Assembly (NCBI GenBank): GCA_023435645.1
Contig: JAEYRK010000020.1
Coordinates: 1 to 52,893 of the forward strand
From: Bacillota bacterium
GTDB lineage: Bacteria; Bacillota; Clostridia; Lachnospirales; Lachnospiraceae
Reading direction: 5' to 3'
Length of the DNA: 52,893 nucleotides
Shown here piece by piece: positions 1 to 7,175 of this stretch (its first letter is position 1; every line of letters starts with the position of its first letter). Under the pieces are notes generated by a model. That model was not told where the DNA came from and made no database searches. It worked only from the letters and a program-made list of their open reading frames with translations. The translations under genes and the position numbers were made by a program.

Positions 1-70
1 TGCACTCAATAACAGGGTGCCTTGTAAAAGAGAAGAGACTAACTACAAATATTTAGCTAGTCTCTAATAA

Positions 71-262
71 TTACTTACCACGTTTTGCTTGTACAGCTTC
101 TGTCTAAGGCATCAATAGCTCCAAAACATCTGGATGATTATGATAGTCTGTATCAGGCATGTACCATAGTAGGTATTCTAGGTACGTATATACATTTAAT
201 CCGTTTGCTTTAGCCGTTTCAATTAGCCTGCAGAGTGTGAAAAATCTTTGATTCTTCACACT
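71..262 (-). pseudogene. IS66-family transposase C-terminal remnant
   Basis: Reading the minus strand from about 262 to 71 gives a stretch containing LIETAKANGLNVYTYLEYLL, then MPDTDYHNHPDVLELLMP, a TAG stop, and TEAVQAKRGK before a final TAA at 71-73. The ETAKANGLNPY..YL..LL core and the closing LMPW-S/T-E-x-VQ pattern are typical of the C-terminal end of IS66-type (TnpC) transposases; here the tryptophan codon expected after LMP is the TAG stop. Nothing upstream in this frame gives a full transposase, so this is a 5'-truncated, inactivated remnant. A short inverted repeat (34-41 with 58-65, arms of 8 bp) lies just beyond its end. The IS terminal repeat itself was not identified. Confidence 0.72.
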
Positions 263-313
263 AACTAAATTCATATCTTATTCTATATCATAATTACCAC
301 ATTTCCTAATTCT

Positions 314-390
314 CATTTCCCAATCTGTCTTCCCGTGTGGTCCACCTTTTACTCCCCCATATGGATCATACGATCCCGGTACCGACTCAT
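314..390. repeat. Degenerate duplicate of the deacetylase 3' end
   Basis: Positions about 319-390 resemble positions about 419-492, which encode the last ~24 codons of the neighbouring deacetylase: shared blocks include CAATCTG, CTTCCCGT, TCCACCT, GATC and CGGTACC in the same order, about 100 bp apart. The copy carries substitutions and indels that destroy the reading frame. It is either a decayed tandem duplication or what is left of a second deacetylase gene. Confidence 0.55.
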
Positions 391-412
391 TAAAAGTGCT
401 CCATTACCCTAT

Positions 413-1198
413 TTATTTCTCAATCTGCCTTCCCGTATGATCCACCTCATACTTCCCCGTATAGATCAACTCCGATACCGGTACCAGTTCATAACCCTTC
501 TCCTGCAACCCCAAAATCACCTTATCCAGAGCCTCTGCTGTATACTTCGTTCCGGTATGCAGCAAGAGAATTGAACCCTTACCCAGCTTCTTATGATTCA
601 CAGCCTTATCAACGATGCTCTTCACACCGTAATCCTTCCAGTCCAGGGAGTCCACATCCCATTGGACTGTATCATAGCCACAGTCTCTGGCAGCTCCCAC
701 AACCGTATTATTAAAATCTCCATAGGGTGGGCGGAACAGAGTCATCTCCAGACCGGTCAACTTCTTTACGCTTTCATGGTTCTTCATAATCTCCTGCTTG
801 CATTCTTCCTCTGTCAGCTTTGTCATATGAAGATGGTTCTCGCTGTGATTTCCCAGGTCGTGTCCTGCTTTTGCGATCAGCTTCACATCCTCAGGATAGT
901 TTTTCACCCATTCTCCGGTTACAAAGAAGGTAGCCTTAATCTGATGATCAGCCAATATCTTCAGTATGGTGGGGATATCCTCATTGCGAAAGGCAGTATC
1001 AAAGCTTAACGCTACTCTACTATCCTCCGTATGAATACTATAAATAGGTAGATCTCTCTTTCTTCCAATATTTGATACTGAGATGGCATTCGGGAGAATT
1101 TTCACTCCAAATCCGATGATTACTAAAATACTTAAAACAACTATTCCAATCTTTATAAATAAGACAACATCAGATTGTATCTTTTCCTGCTGCTCCAT
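413..1198 (-). CDS. Polysaccharide deacetylase, PdaB-like (NodB domain)
   Basis: A 261-residue membrane-anchored carbohydrate esterase 4 family protein that would remove N-acetyl groups from peptidoglycan or another cell-surface glycan outside the membrane. One N-terminal membrane helix (about residues 12-35) is followed by the NodB domain: SFDTAF (Asp67) for motif 1, HSENH (His118, His122, metal ligands) for motif 2, RPPYGD (Arg156) for motif 3, DWDS-like WDVDSLDW, and LLLHTG (His214). Threonine replaces the second Asp of the classic TFDDG motif, as in clostridial PdaB-type proteins, which have SFDxA. The start at 1198 is chosen because GGAG sits 5 bases upstream; a GTG at 1204 is the alternative. 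PdaB relatives act in spore cortex integrity in Bacillus; the role here is inferred. Confidence 0.85.
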   Translation of the reverse strand: MEQQEKIQSDVVLFIKIGIVVLSILVIIGFGVKILPNAISVSNIGRKRDLPIYSIHTEDSRVALSFDTAFRNEDIPTILKILADHQIKATFFVTGEWVKNYPEDVKLIAKAGHDLGNHSENHLHMTKLTEEECKQEIMKNHESVKKLTGLEMTLFRPPYGDFNNTVVGAARDCGYDTVQWDVDSLDWKDYGVKSIVDKAVNHKKLGKGSILLLHTGTKYTAEALDKVILGLQEKGYELVPVSELIYTGKYEVDHTGRQIEK

Positions 1199-1416
1199 AT
1201 TCACTCCACATGAAAAGTATCTTATTATAATATATTGGAGTAGCTAGGCCAATATTCGAACGAACCTGACCGATGACAAACAAACCTAACCGGCATGGAA
1301 TACTACATAAAGTGCCCTTCAGGGCTCATCGGGTCACTTCATATGCTCCAGTACTAAACGATCAAATCATTCAGAAACTATACTATATTTGGATATTTTG
1401 CAATGATGTCTTTCTT

Positions 1417-1445
1417 AAAAAAAGGCCGGTACAACAGCACCGACC
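1417..1445 (-). terminator. Terminator of the two-helix membrane protein gene
   Basis: On the minus strand GGTCGGT and ACCGGCC form a 7-bp stem (one G-U pair) followed by seven T (A-run at 1417-1423 on plus). It lies about 45 bases past the stop of the gene at 1488-1949. Confidence 0.65.
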
Positions 1446-1487
1446 TCTACTTCATCATAGTTCAAATCTATTTTCATGAATCAACGA

Positions 1488-1949
1488 TCATCTCTTCACC
1501 TGAGTACTTCGCCTTTCATTTAGAATTATGCGATCCAGTACTGCTTTATAGACCAGGACGATCTGAGCATCAATATAACAGAATTTATTCGCTAAAAATT
1601 CATATGTTTTATATATGAATGCAACACTCATAAGAACCAGCGCGAGGATGGTCATATCCGGCCGGAGGGATCTGGCAATCAGAAAAATCATTGCAGCCAG
1701 ATAGAAGATAAAGGCGAAGAAGAAGTTCCTGCTAATCCGGAAGGCCAACAGCATTGTATCATTCAGGCGATTATGCATTTTTGTGATAGATTTCAGATCC
1801 CTATATTTTAATTTTTCATACATATCATTATAAATCAACTGGCTGTCAGTCGTCCTATTTTCAATATTTCTTTTGACAAAGGAAAAATAGCGATGATAAT
1901 TTACTTCACCAAGCTCTCTGCTGATTAATTTTTTAAATACATTTGACAT
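1488..1949 (-). CDS. Unknown two-helix membrane protein
   Basis: A 153-residue protein that I do not recognise. The first ~75 residues are polar and charged, with a stretch rich in Arg/Lys/Asp/Glu. Two hydrophobic segments follow, about residues 78-96 (FFFAFIFYLAAMIFLIA) and 100-118 (MTILALVLMSVAFIYKTYEF), separated by a very short RSLRPD turn, so the protein should be a helical hairpin in the membrane with both ends on the same side. The C-terminal 35 residues are again polar. The compact hairpin with long flanking cytoplasmic arms is loosely reminiscent of SLATT-type membrane proteins, but no diagnostic motif supports that. It is isolated: divergent from upp, with its own terminator downstream. 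Confidence 0.6.
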   Translation of the reverse strand: MSNVFKKLISRELGEVNYHRYFSFVKRNIENRTTDSQLIYNDMYEKLKYRDLKSITKMHNRLNDTMLLAFRISRNFFFAFIFYLAAMIFLIARSLRPDMTILALVLMSVAFIYKTYEFLANKFCYIDAQIVLVYKAVLDRIILNERRSTQVKR

Positions 1950-2611
1950 TCATTCACCCACTCCCTTAAAAACTTAATCAGTTTATTTCATTAGATTTTT
2001 ATATCATATCATAGATTAAAAGTCCAGCAATTAATGTTTCTTTACTACTATTATTCGCATAGGACACAAATTAAAACTCTGCAAATACTGTAATAATTTC
2101 CTTAATCAGCTATTAAATATCATCGGTAAAAGAGCCTTAATGCTTTAGCTCCTATCTCTGATCGTCTAAATTGCGATAATATTAACAAATTGTTCATAAT
2201 ATATCCACATAATAAACATATATGTCTTTTATAATAAGCTTAAGTGAAAAGTCAATAGAAACCAAACACGCTAATAAGATAATTTTTTTCATAAAACAAG
2301 CCCGGCAGCTACCCTCCCCCCTCTACCGGGCTTCTCCTCTGCCCAAAATTAGTTATTTCTTGCTCGAAAGGGGATAATTCATCCATTCTACAGCTCACCT
2401 GATAGAATCCTACTATAATATATGGTTTCTATAACACATTGCTCATAGCCTTCCTGGTATCTCCAATATAAAGATAATTCTTGGTCCAATTAATATCCGG
2501 GTTTTTCTCCCTTCCCCTGTATCAAATTATGGGGTCCTGTCCACAATAATAAAACCACAGATTTTTTGAGAAATTAATAAATTAATCCTTTTATCCCGAC
2601 AGTTTTTTTGT
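1950..2611. other. Long gene-free region between membrane gene and upp
   Basis: About 660 bases without a credible gene. The left half is AT-rich. A GC-rich stem-loop sits at 2298-2333. Between about 2430 and 2530 the minus strand has a short open frame ending ...DINWTKNYLYIGDTRKAMSNVL, which reads like a protein tail but is only some 30 codons long, has no start, and is not recognised. Confidence 0.5.
2298..2333 (-). terminator. Orphan GC-rich stem-loop, terminator-like on minus strand
   Basis: AAGCCCGG (2298-2305) pairs with CCGGGCTT (2326-2333) around a 20-base pyrimidine-rich loop. On the minus strand the stem is followed by GTTTTAT. No intact minus-strand gene lies immediately upstream of it (upp at 2659 is on plus), so it ends either a decayed gene or an unannotated transcript. 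Confidence 0.45.
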
Positions 2612-2617
2612 TATAAT
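2612..2617 (+). promoter_or_regulatory. upp -10 element
   Basis: A consensus TATAAT lies 41 bases upstream of the upp start codon, after an AT-rich tract. No good TTGACA box is seen 16-18 bases upstream, so the -35 is weak or replaced by another feature. Confidence 0.45.
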
Positions 2618-2658
2618 GAAATTTAGGAATTTAATTTAAATAATCAGGAGGTACAAAT

Positions 2659-3288
2659 ATGGCAACCGTAACTATCATGGAACACCCATTAATTCAACAT
2701 AAGCTGGGAATCATGAGGCGTAAAACAACATCAACCAAGGAGTTCAGGGATTTGGTATCTGAGGTTGCGATGTTGATCTGTTACGAGGCAACTAGAAAAC
2801 TTCCGCTGACTGAGATTGAAATCGAGACTCCTCTTACAAAAACCATAGCTAAGGAAATTGAGGGAAAGAAGCTCTGTATCGTTCCCATCTTAAGAGCCGG
2901 CCTCCATATGGCGGATGGAATGCTAAACCTGATCCCCAATGCTAAAGTAGGACATGTTGGATTATACAGAAACGAGAAGACACTCGAACCGGTTGAATAC
3001 TTTTGTAAGCTTCCATCCGATGCAGCTGATCGTGAAATGTATGTTGTTGATCCGATGCTGGCAACTGGCGGATCAGCAGTCGCAGCGATATCTCTTCTTA
3101 AAAAGCGGGGAATCACTAAGATACACTTCTTATGCTTAATTGCTGCTCCGGAGGGTGTTGAGAGACTTACGAAGGCACATCCTGATGTTGATATTTATAT
3201 CGGCAATCTTGACGAAAGATTAAATGAGAACGGCTATATTCTACCTGGTCTGGGAGATGCCGGTGACAGAATCTACGGAACAAAGTAG
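2659..3288 (+). CDS. upp: Uracil phosphoribosyltransferase
   Basis: Pyrimidine salvage enzyme of 209 residues, the usual family length: uracil + PRPP gives UMP + diphosphate in the cytoplasm. The sequence opens with the family pattern HPLIQHKLGIMR and TSTKEFRDLVSEVAMLICYEATR, carries the PRPP-binding loop in VDPMLATGGSA (about residues 130-140) and ends in the uracil-binding tail GDAGDRIYGTK. AGGAGGT lies 6 bases before the ATG. It appears to be a single-gene transcript, with the promoter at 2612 and the structured repeat at 3296-3540 immediately downstream, which probably also ends transcription. No upstream uracil transporter is linked. Confidence 0.96.
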   Translation: MATVTIMEHPLIQHKLGIMRRKTTSTKEFRDLVSEVAMLICYEATRKLPLTEIEIETPLTKTIAKEIEGKKLCIVPILRAGLHMADGMLNLIPNAKVGHVGLYRNEKTLEPVEYFCKLPSDAADREMYVVDPMLATGGSAVAAISLLKKRGITKIHFLCLIAAPEGVERLTKAHPDVDIYIGNLDERLNENGYILPGLGDAGDRIYGTK

Positions 3289-3295
3289 GAAGATT

Positions 3296-3540
3296 GATAA
3301 GCAGATGATGCTCATACACTTCGTGTATTCGCTCACGTTGCACTGAACAAAATAAGTCACTCGATCTGCTCATGCAAGCATGGCAAATCTTGTGACTTCT
3401 TTTGTTTCATCTTTTCGATAAGCAGATGATGCTCATACACTTCGTGTATTCGCTCACGTTGCACTGAACAAAATAAGTCACTCGATCTGCTCATGCAAGC
3501 ATGGCAAATCTTGTGACTTCTTTTGTTTCATCTGCTTATC
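3296..3540. repeat. Two tandem copies of a 117-bp nested-hairpin repeat
   Basis: Copy 1 (3296-3412) and copy 2 (3417-3533) appear identical over about 117 bases, with a 121-bp period. Inside each copy are ATACAC-TTC-GTGTAT, CATGC-AA-GCATG, and a longer near-perfect pair formed by AACAAAATAAGTCAC and GTGACTTCTTTTGTT. Copy 2 is closed by an 11-bp terminal inverted repeat, GATAAGCAGAT (3417-3427) with ATCTGCTTATC (3530-3540). The outer arm reaches into the stop codon of galM (3536-3538). It lies between convergent upp and galM, so it can act as a bidirectional terminator. The folded, bounded architecture suggests a dispersed intergenic element (MITE- or REP-like). Confidence 0.85.
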
Positions 3541-4591
3541 GTGAAAATTTATAGATTGTGACGGAGTCAAATTCTTTACCGGCCTTCAGCACGCAGGACG
3601 GAAAGCTCTTGATATTACAGGAGTTGGGGAAGTATTGGGTCTCAAAGCAGACACCGGCTTTCTGATCATAAGTCGCTCCGCCCTTCCCATGCTTAACAGG
3701 TTTTAGCATATTAGCGGTATATAGCTGCATGCCCGGTAGATCTGTGAACACTTCCATTCTTCTGCCGCTCTTTTCCTCATACAGCTCTGCTACCTTCTCC
3801 ACCTCGGTGCCGCTGATATCAAGCACAAAATTGTGATCATAGCCTCCTGCCATCTTTAAGGGTTCATAATCTGCATTGATGTCTTGTCCAATCTTCTTCC
3901 AGGTACGGAAGTCCATCGGTGTTCCAGCCACATCCCTCAGCTCACCAGTCGGAATCAGATCTGCCGTTGTCGGTGTGAACTGATTTGCCTTGATCCATAT
4001 CTGATGATCCAGCACTGAACCCGCATTATGTCCAGCCAAATTAAAATAGCTGTGATTTGTCAGGTTTACGATAGTATCTTTATCTGAAATTGCATAATAT
4101 TCGATTACCAGCTCATTTGTCTCTGTAAGGCTATAGGTTACACTGATATCCAGATTTCCGGGGAAGCCCTGCTCCATATGAGGGCTTAACCGTGAAAATT
4201 CTATGCTGGCGATATCCTCTTCCTCATAGACTTCTGTTTCATACATAAATTTATTGTAGCCGACAAAGCCTCCATGAAGATTATTCTCTCCATTATTCTT
4301 CTCCAGCTCGTATACCTTTCCATTCAGTTCAAACTTTGCTCCACCGATCCGATTGGCATGCCGGCCGATCAAGGAACCGAAGCCCGGACTGTTTGCCTCA
4401 TACCCTTCAATATTCTCATAGCCCAGCGCTATATCTGCAATATCGCCTTTGGAATCCGGAACAAAGATACTGACGATATTAGCTCCGTAGTCGGTAAAGG
4501 TTACCTTCATGCCATTGCTGTTTGCTATGGTATATAAGGTTGCCTCCTCACCCTTGCTGGTTTTGCCAAATGATTTCTGTGTAATCTTCAT
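3536..4591 (-). CDS. galM: Aldose 1-epimerase (galactose mutarotase)
   Basis: Cytoplasmic enzyme of 351 residues that interconverts the alpha and beta anomers of galactose, glucose and related aldoses. Family motifs are intact: GRHANRIG (Arg81), NLHGG (His106), the catalytic acid His180 in NLTNHSYFNL and the catalytic base Glu317 in VCFETQYFPNS. Length is normal. No other gal genes are adjacent; it appears to be a one-gene transcript from a promoter at 4649-4677, and its stop codon lies inside the terminal inverted repeat of the structured element downstream. The RBS AAGGGAG is about 8 bases before the ATG. Confidence 0.94.
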   Translation of the reverse strand: MKITQKSFGKTSKGEEATLYTIANSNGMKVTFTDYGANIVSIFVPDSKGDIADIALGYENIEGYEANSPGFGSLIGRHANRIGGAKFELNGKVYELEKNNGENNLHGGFVGYNKFMYETEVYEEEDIASIEFSRLSPHMEQGFPGNLDISVTYSLTETNELVIEYYAISDKDTIVNLTNHSYFNLAGHNAGSVLDHQIWIKANQFTPTTADLIPTGELRDVAGTPMDFRTWKKIGQDINADYEPLKMAGGYDHNFVLDISGTEVEKVAELYEEKSGRRMEVFTDLPGMQLYTANMLKPVKHGKGGATYDQKAGVCFETQYFPNSCNIKSFPSCVLKAGKEFDSVTIYKFSR

Positions 4592-4648
4592 CTTCTTACT
4601 CCCTTATATTAAACTAAAGCGGCCCGTTTTTACTGCTTTGCCTACATG

Positions 4649-4677
4649 ATTATAGCACAATGACTTGAAATAGCCAA
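4649..4677 (-). promoter_or_regulatory. Candidate galM promoter
   Basis: Minus strand TTGGCT (4672-4677), 17-base spacer, TATAAT (4649-4654), about 58 bases upstream of the galM start. The -10 is consensus, the -35 partial. Confidence 0.5.
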
Positions 4678-4775
4678 TATTTTCTTTGCATTTTACTGAG
4701 GATTGATCAGATTGATTCATTGATCTATGCAATCTACTGATGATTGTTCCTTTGATCTTTACAAATTACTGATGA

Positions 4776-4804
4776 TTGACACATGTTTTATGGAGTGATA
4801 TACT
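4776..4804 (+). promoter_or_regulatory. Promoter of the cobalamin-riboswitch operon
   Basis: TTGACA (4776-4781), 17-base spacer, TATACT (4799-4804). It would start a transcript near 4811, placing the whole riboswitch in a long leader of about 450 bases. Just upstream, degenerate copies of TACTGATGATTG recur (about 4690-4780). Confidence 0.75.
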
Positions 4805-4904
4805 TAAGTCGCTATAGAGCTCGGCAAACACTTTTGCCAGAGTCATACGTTTTAAGTGGTTGGATATCCTTCGCGAATTATCTTCTGATTATAAGCGATA
4901 CATA

Positions 4905-5150
4905 CAACCGGGCTAACCCATCAGAAGAAGAAAGCCTTCCGGATATCCGACATAATAGGGAAACAGGTGCAAAACCTGTACGGTCTCGCCGCTGTGAATG
5001 GGGAGTCCCTTCCGCAGGAATATTCCTGCCAAAGCCACTGGATTATAGTCATTTCTCACGCCAATAACGGTTAGGATATGATGAACATCTGGGAAGGCCC
5101 GGAATCGGACGCAGATCCATGAGTCAGAATACCTGCTTAAAACCGGTACC
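4905..5150 (+). promoter_or_regulatory. Cobalamin (vitamin B12) riboswitch
   Basis: The conserved core of the B12 riboswitch class is visible in order: GGGAAACAGGTGCAAAACCT (about 4958-4977), a CGGTCTCGCCGCTGT segment (4981-4995), the B12 box GCCACTG (5034-5040), GGGAAGGC (5091-5098) and GAGTCAGAATACCTGC (5121-5136). It is followed by an intrinsic terminator at 5208-5240, so the likely mode is ligand-induced transcription termination. The genes it precedes (a transcobalamin-like domain protein and an ECF S component) fit B12 uptake. The outer boundaries are approximate. Confidence 0.92.
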
Positions 5151-5207
5151 ATAAGCTCCACGAGAGATTGGACAAGGGTACAATAGGGAAGCTGTATTCT
5201 TTATTGT

Positions 5208-5240
5208 CCTTTTTCCATTGGTGGAAAAAGGCTTTTTTTA
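5208..5240 (+). terminator. Riboswitch-controlled terminator
   Basis: CCTTTTTCCA (5208-5217), loop TTGG, TGGAAAAAGG (5222-5231), then C and seven T. A perfect 10-bp stem with T-tract between the aptamer and the first start codon, 25 bases upstream of the next gene: the expression platform. Confidence 0.92.
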
Positions 5241-5265
5241 TTCAGTTTGTAGAAGGGAGAATTTT

Positions 5266-5676
5266 ATGAAGCAAAAGAACCTAATTAGATTTATCATTCC
5301 AACCTTAATCTTCCTCGCCGTAATAGCGGCTATGGTAATGGTATATGTGAATTCCAGGGCAAAGTCCGTGGATGAGAAGACAGCGGGGAATAAAACCATT
5401 ACTGTCCTGGTTGCTATCCCTGAAAAAGAAACCAAGGAATACGTCATTGAGACAGATGCTACTTATCTACGCCAGGCTCTGGACCAAATTAATTTAATTG
5501 AAGGTAAGGAGGGTGAGTTTGGATTCTATATTACCGAGGTCGACAATACTTTAGCAGACGATAACAAGCGAGAGTGGTGGTGCATTACCAAGAGGGGTGA
5601 GGAAGTATTCTACGGAGTAAATGAAATCGCCATACAGGACGGTGAACAATACGAGATTACCTTATCCGTCTACTAG
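5266..5676 (+). CDS. Membrane-anchored DUF4430 (transcobalamin-like) protein
   Basis: A 136-residue protein with one N-terminal membrane helix (about residues 8-27) and an extracellular domain of about 95 residues of the DUF4430 type, the fold related to the C-terminal domain of transcobalamin. The pattern TDATYLRQALDQ, then GFYITEVDNT, REWWCITKRGEE and a beta-rich end is typical. No lipobox cysteine is present, so anchoring is by the helix. The ATG at 5266 is preferred because AAGGGAG is about 8 bases upstream; the longer reading to 5218 would run through the terminator stem. It sits under the cobalamin riboswitch and 17 bases before an ECF S component, so a role in capturing corrinoid for uptake is likely but inferred. 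Confidence 0.85.
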   Translation: MKQKNLIRFIIPTLIFLAVIAAMVMVYVNSRAKSVDEKTAGNKTITVLVAIPEKETKEYVIETDATYLRQALDQINLIEGKEGEFGFYITEVDNTLADDNKREWWCITKRGEEVFYGVNEIAIQDGEQYEITLSVY

Positions 5677-5693
5677 GGTGAATGGAGGTACTG

Positions 5694-6191
5694 ATGCGTA
5701 TTAAGGATATCGTAATCATCGGTATGTTGAGTGCTATCTTCCTAACGGTACAGGTCGGACTGGCATTCCTTCCGAATGTAGAGCTGATCTCCCTCCTTAT
5801 CATTTTATGCACCTTGGTGATCGGCTATAAGACACTGCTTGTTATTTATGTTTTCGTAATGTCGGAGCTATTGATTTATGGACTTTCCACCTGGTGGGTG
5901 AATTATATGTATGTTTGGACTCTCCTGTTCCTGGTGACTTATCTCTTTCGAAGGGAACGCTCCCCTTATTTCTGGGCGATTGTATCAGGGCTGTATGGCT
6001 TAAGCTTCGGTGCCCTATGCTCCCTACCTTACTTTTTTATGGGCGGTTTTCCTACGATGTTGGCTTACTGGGTGAGTGGAATTATGTTTGACCTGGTTCA
6101 CGGAATAGGTAACTTTGTATTAGCCCTGGTACTGTTCCGTCCTTTATACTACCTAATGGAAAGAATCTATCAGAAATGGGAAGTTACATAG
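5694..6191 (+). CDS. ECF transporter S component, probable cobalamin uptake
   Basis: A 165-residue integral membrane protein with about six hydrophobic segments, the size and layout of substrate-binding S components of energy-coupling factor transporters. The N-terminal RIKDIVIIGMLSAIFLTVQV resembles the small-residue helix that docks on EcfT in these proteins. The start at 5694 is set by GGAGG at 5684-5688; the ATG at 5682 overlaps that RBS. No EcfA or EcfT gene lies in the window, so it should share an energising module encoded elsewhere (group II). The B12 riboswitch upstream and the DUF4430 partner point to cobalamin or a precursor; the substrate is not proven by sequence. Confidence 0.83.
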   Translation: MRIKDIVIIGMLSAIFLTVQVGLAFLPNVELISLLIILCTLVIGYKTLLVIYVFVMSELLIYGLSTWWVNYMYVWTLLFLVTYLFRRERSPYFWAIVSGLYGLSFGALCSLPYFFMGGFPTMLAYWVSGIMFDLVHGIGNFVLALVLFRPLYYLMERIYQKWEVT

Positions 6192-6228
6192 ACCCATACT
6201 GTAATGACTATCCCGACACTTATTGCAC

Positions 6229-6270
6229 AAAAAAAGGTTATCCTTAAGGCGTTGCCTTAAGGATAACCTT
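6229..6270. terminator. Bidirectional terminator between ECF S gene and csp
   Basis: A perfect 17-bp stem, 6234-6250 with 6254-6270, around a 3-base loop GTT. On the minus strand it is followed by a run of at least five T (A-run at 6229-6235), so it is strongest for the csp transcript, but it can also end the plus-strand B12 operon. Confidence 0.85.
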
Positions 6271-6365
6271 TAATCAAATTCGTTTAAAACAATATAGCCA
6301 ATTCTTTATAAACCTTATATACTCATATATAGTTTAGAAAAAGGTACACTGTTAACCAATCTTGA

Positions 6366-6566
6366 TTATAATTTTGTTACGTTAGTAGCCTGAGGACCCT
6401 TAGCTCCCTGAACAACTTCGAACTGAACTTCCTGGCCTTCTTCAAGAGACTTGAAGCCATCCATGTTAAGACCTGAATAGTGAACGAAAACATCGTTGCC
6501 CTGCTCGTCAGAGATAAATCCGAAGCCCTTCTGATTGTTAAACCACTTTACTGTACCTTTGTTCAT
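6366..6566 (-). CDS. csp: Cold-shock domain protein
   Basis: A 66-residue single cold-shock domain, the standard size of CspA-type RNA chaperones that bind single-stranded RNA and melt secondary structure. RNP1 is seen as KGFGFIS (residues 14-20) and RNP2 as VFVHYSG (about 26-32), with the N-terminal MNKGTVKWFNNQKGFG typical of the family. GGAGG lies 7 bases before the ATG. It has its own strong promoter (6620-6648), a stem-loop at the predicted 5' end of the mRNA (6594-6613), and a strong terminator at 6229-6270. Confidence 0.97.
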   Translation of the reverse strand: MNKGTVKWFNNQKGFGFISDEQGNDVFVHYSGLNMDGFKSLEEGQEVQFEVVQGAKGPQATNVTKL

Positions 6567-6593
6567 GTTAATTCCTCCAAAAAATATTAATTT

Positions 6594-6613
6594 GTTACTA
6601 ATTCTTTAGTAAC
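6594..6613 (-). promoter_or_regulatory. Stem-loop at the predicted 5' end of the csp mRNA
   Basis: GTTACTAA (6594-6601) and TTAGTAAC (6606-6613) form a perfect 8-bp stem with a 4-base loop. With the -10 box at 6620-6625 the transcript would begin almost exactly at the outer base of this stem. It could be a 5'-terminal stabilising hairpin, a temperature-sensitive structure, or a DNA operator. Confidence 0.6.
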
Positions 6614-6619
6614 ATGTTC

Positions 6620-6648
6620 ATAATAACACTCTTTCAGAATCATGTCAA
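6620..6648 (-). promoter_or_regulatory. csp promoter
   Basis: Minus strand TTGACA (6643-6648), 17-base spacer, TATTAT (6620-6625), 54 bases upstream of the csp start codon. Confidence 0.78.
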
Positions 6649-6651
6649 ATA

Positions 6652-7098
6652 TTATTTATCGACAGGATTGCTTATTTCATACGCTTCCTGATTCGTACAT
6701 ACCTCATAGCCATTGGCAGCCAGTAGCTCCAGCGCAAGGGTTAGATTTGAGGGCTTCATTATGACAGAGGTATCCTTACCTGCTGTAGCCAGAGTATACA
6801 TATACTCTACACTTAAGCCCGCTTCAAACAGAATTTTTAGGACCTTATGAATGGTTCCAGGCTTCTGAGCAATCTTCACTGCGATTACCTCCGTCAGCTT
6901 AGCTGAAAAGCCTTCCTCCTTGAGAATTCTTCTTCCCTCCTCCGGATCAGACACAATCATTCTCAGCATTCCATATTCTGAAGTATCTGCCAGACTGAAG
7001 GATGCAATATTTATATTATGCTCCGCTAAAATCTCTGTTACACTTTCCAATCTTCCCACTTTATTTTCAATAAATACAGCCAATTGCTTGATAACCAT
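6652..7098 (-). CDS. Tandem ACT-domain protein (second copy)
   Basis: A 148-residue protein of two ACT domains: residues 1-70 (MVIKQLAVFIENKVGRLESV...) and about 71-140 (AVKIAQKPGTIHKVLKILFEAGLSVEYMY). ACT domains bind amino acids or related small ligands and usually act as regulatory modules; there is no catalytic domain here. The start at 7098 is chosen because AAGGAGGG lies 5 bases upstream; a longer frame to 7176 has no such support. It is the last gene of the aromatic cluster, 77 bases after the ligase, and is a paralogue of the ACT protein at 8477-8902, sharing IKQL-VF and SVEYMY/GVNYIY patterns. Similar proteins are commonly found next to phenylacetate-CoA ligases and IorAB in Clostridia. 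Confidence 0.85.
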   Translation of the reverse strand: MVIKQLAVFIENKVGRLESVTEILAEHNINIASFSLADTSEYGMLRMIVSDPEEGRRILKEEGFSAKLTEVIAVKIAQKPGTIHKVLKILFEAGLSVEYMYTLATAGKDTSVIMKPSNLTLALELLAANGYEVCTNQEAYEISNPVDK

Positions 7099-7175
7099 AC
7101 GATCCCTCCTTACATGGATTTGTGTGTTGACCTTCCTTATCGATTGCTCCTCCTGGCGAGGCAGGGCAGCAATCA

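Noticed and set aside
1488..1949. Nucleotide-sensing antiphage effector (SLATT-type) from the two-helix layout
   Set aside because: No cyclase or other defence gene is adjacent and no diagnostic motif is seen; kept as unknown membrane protein.
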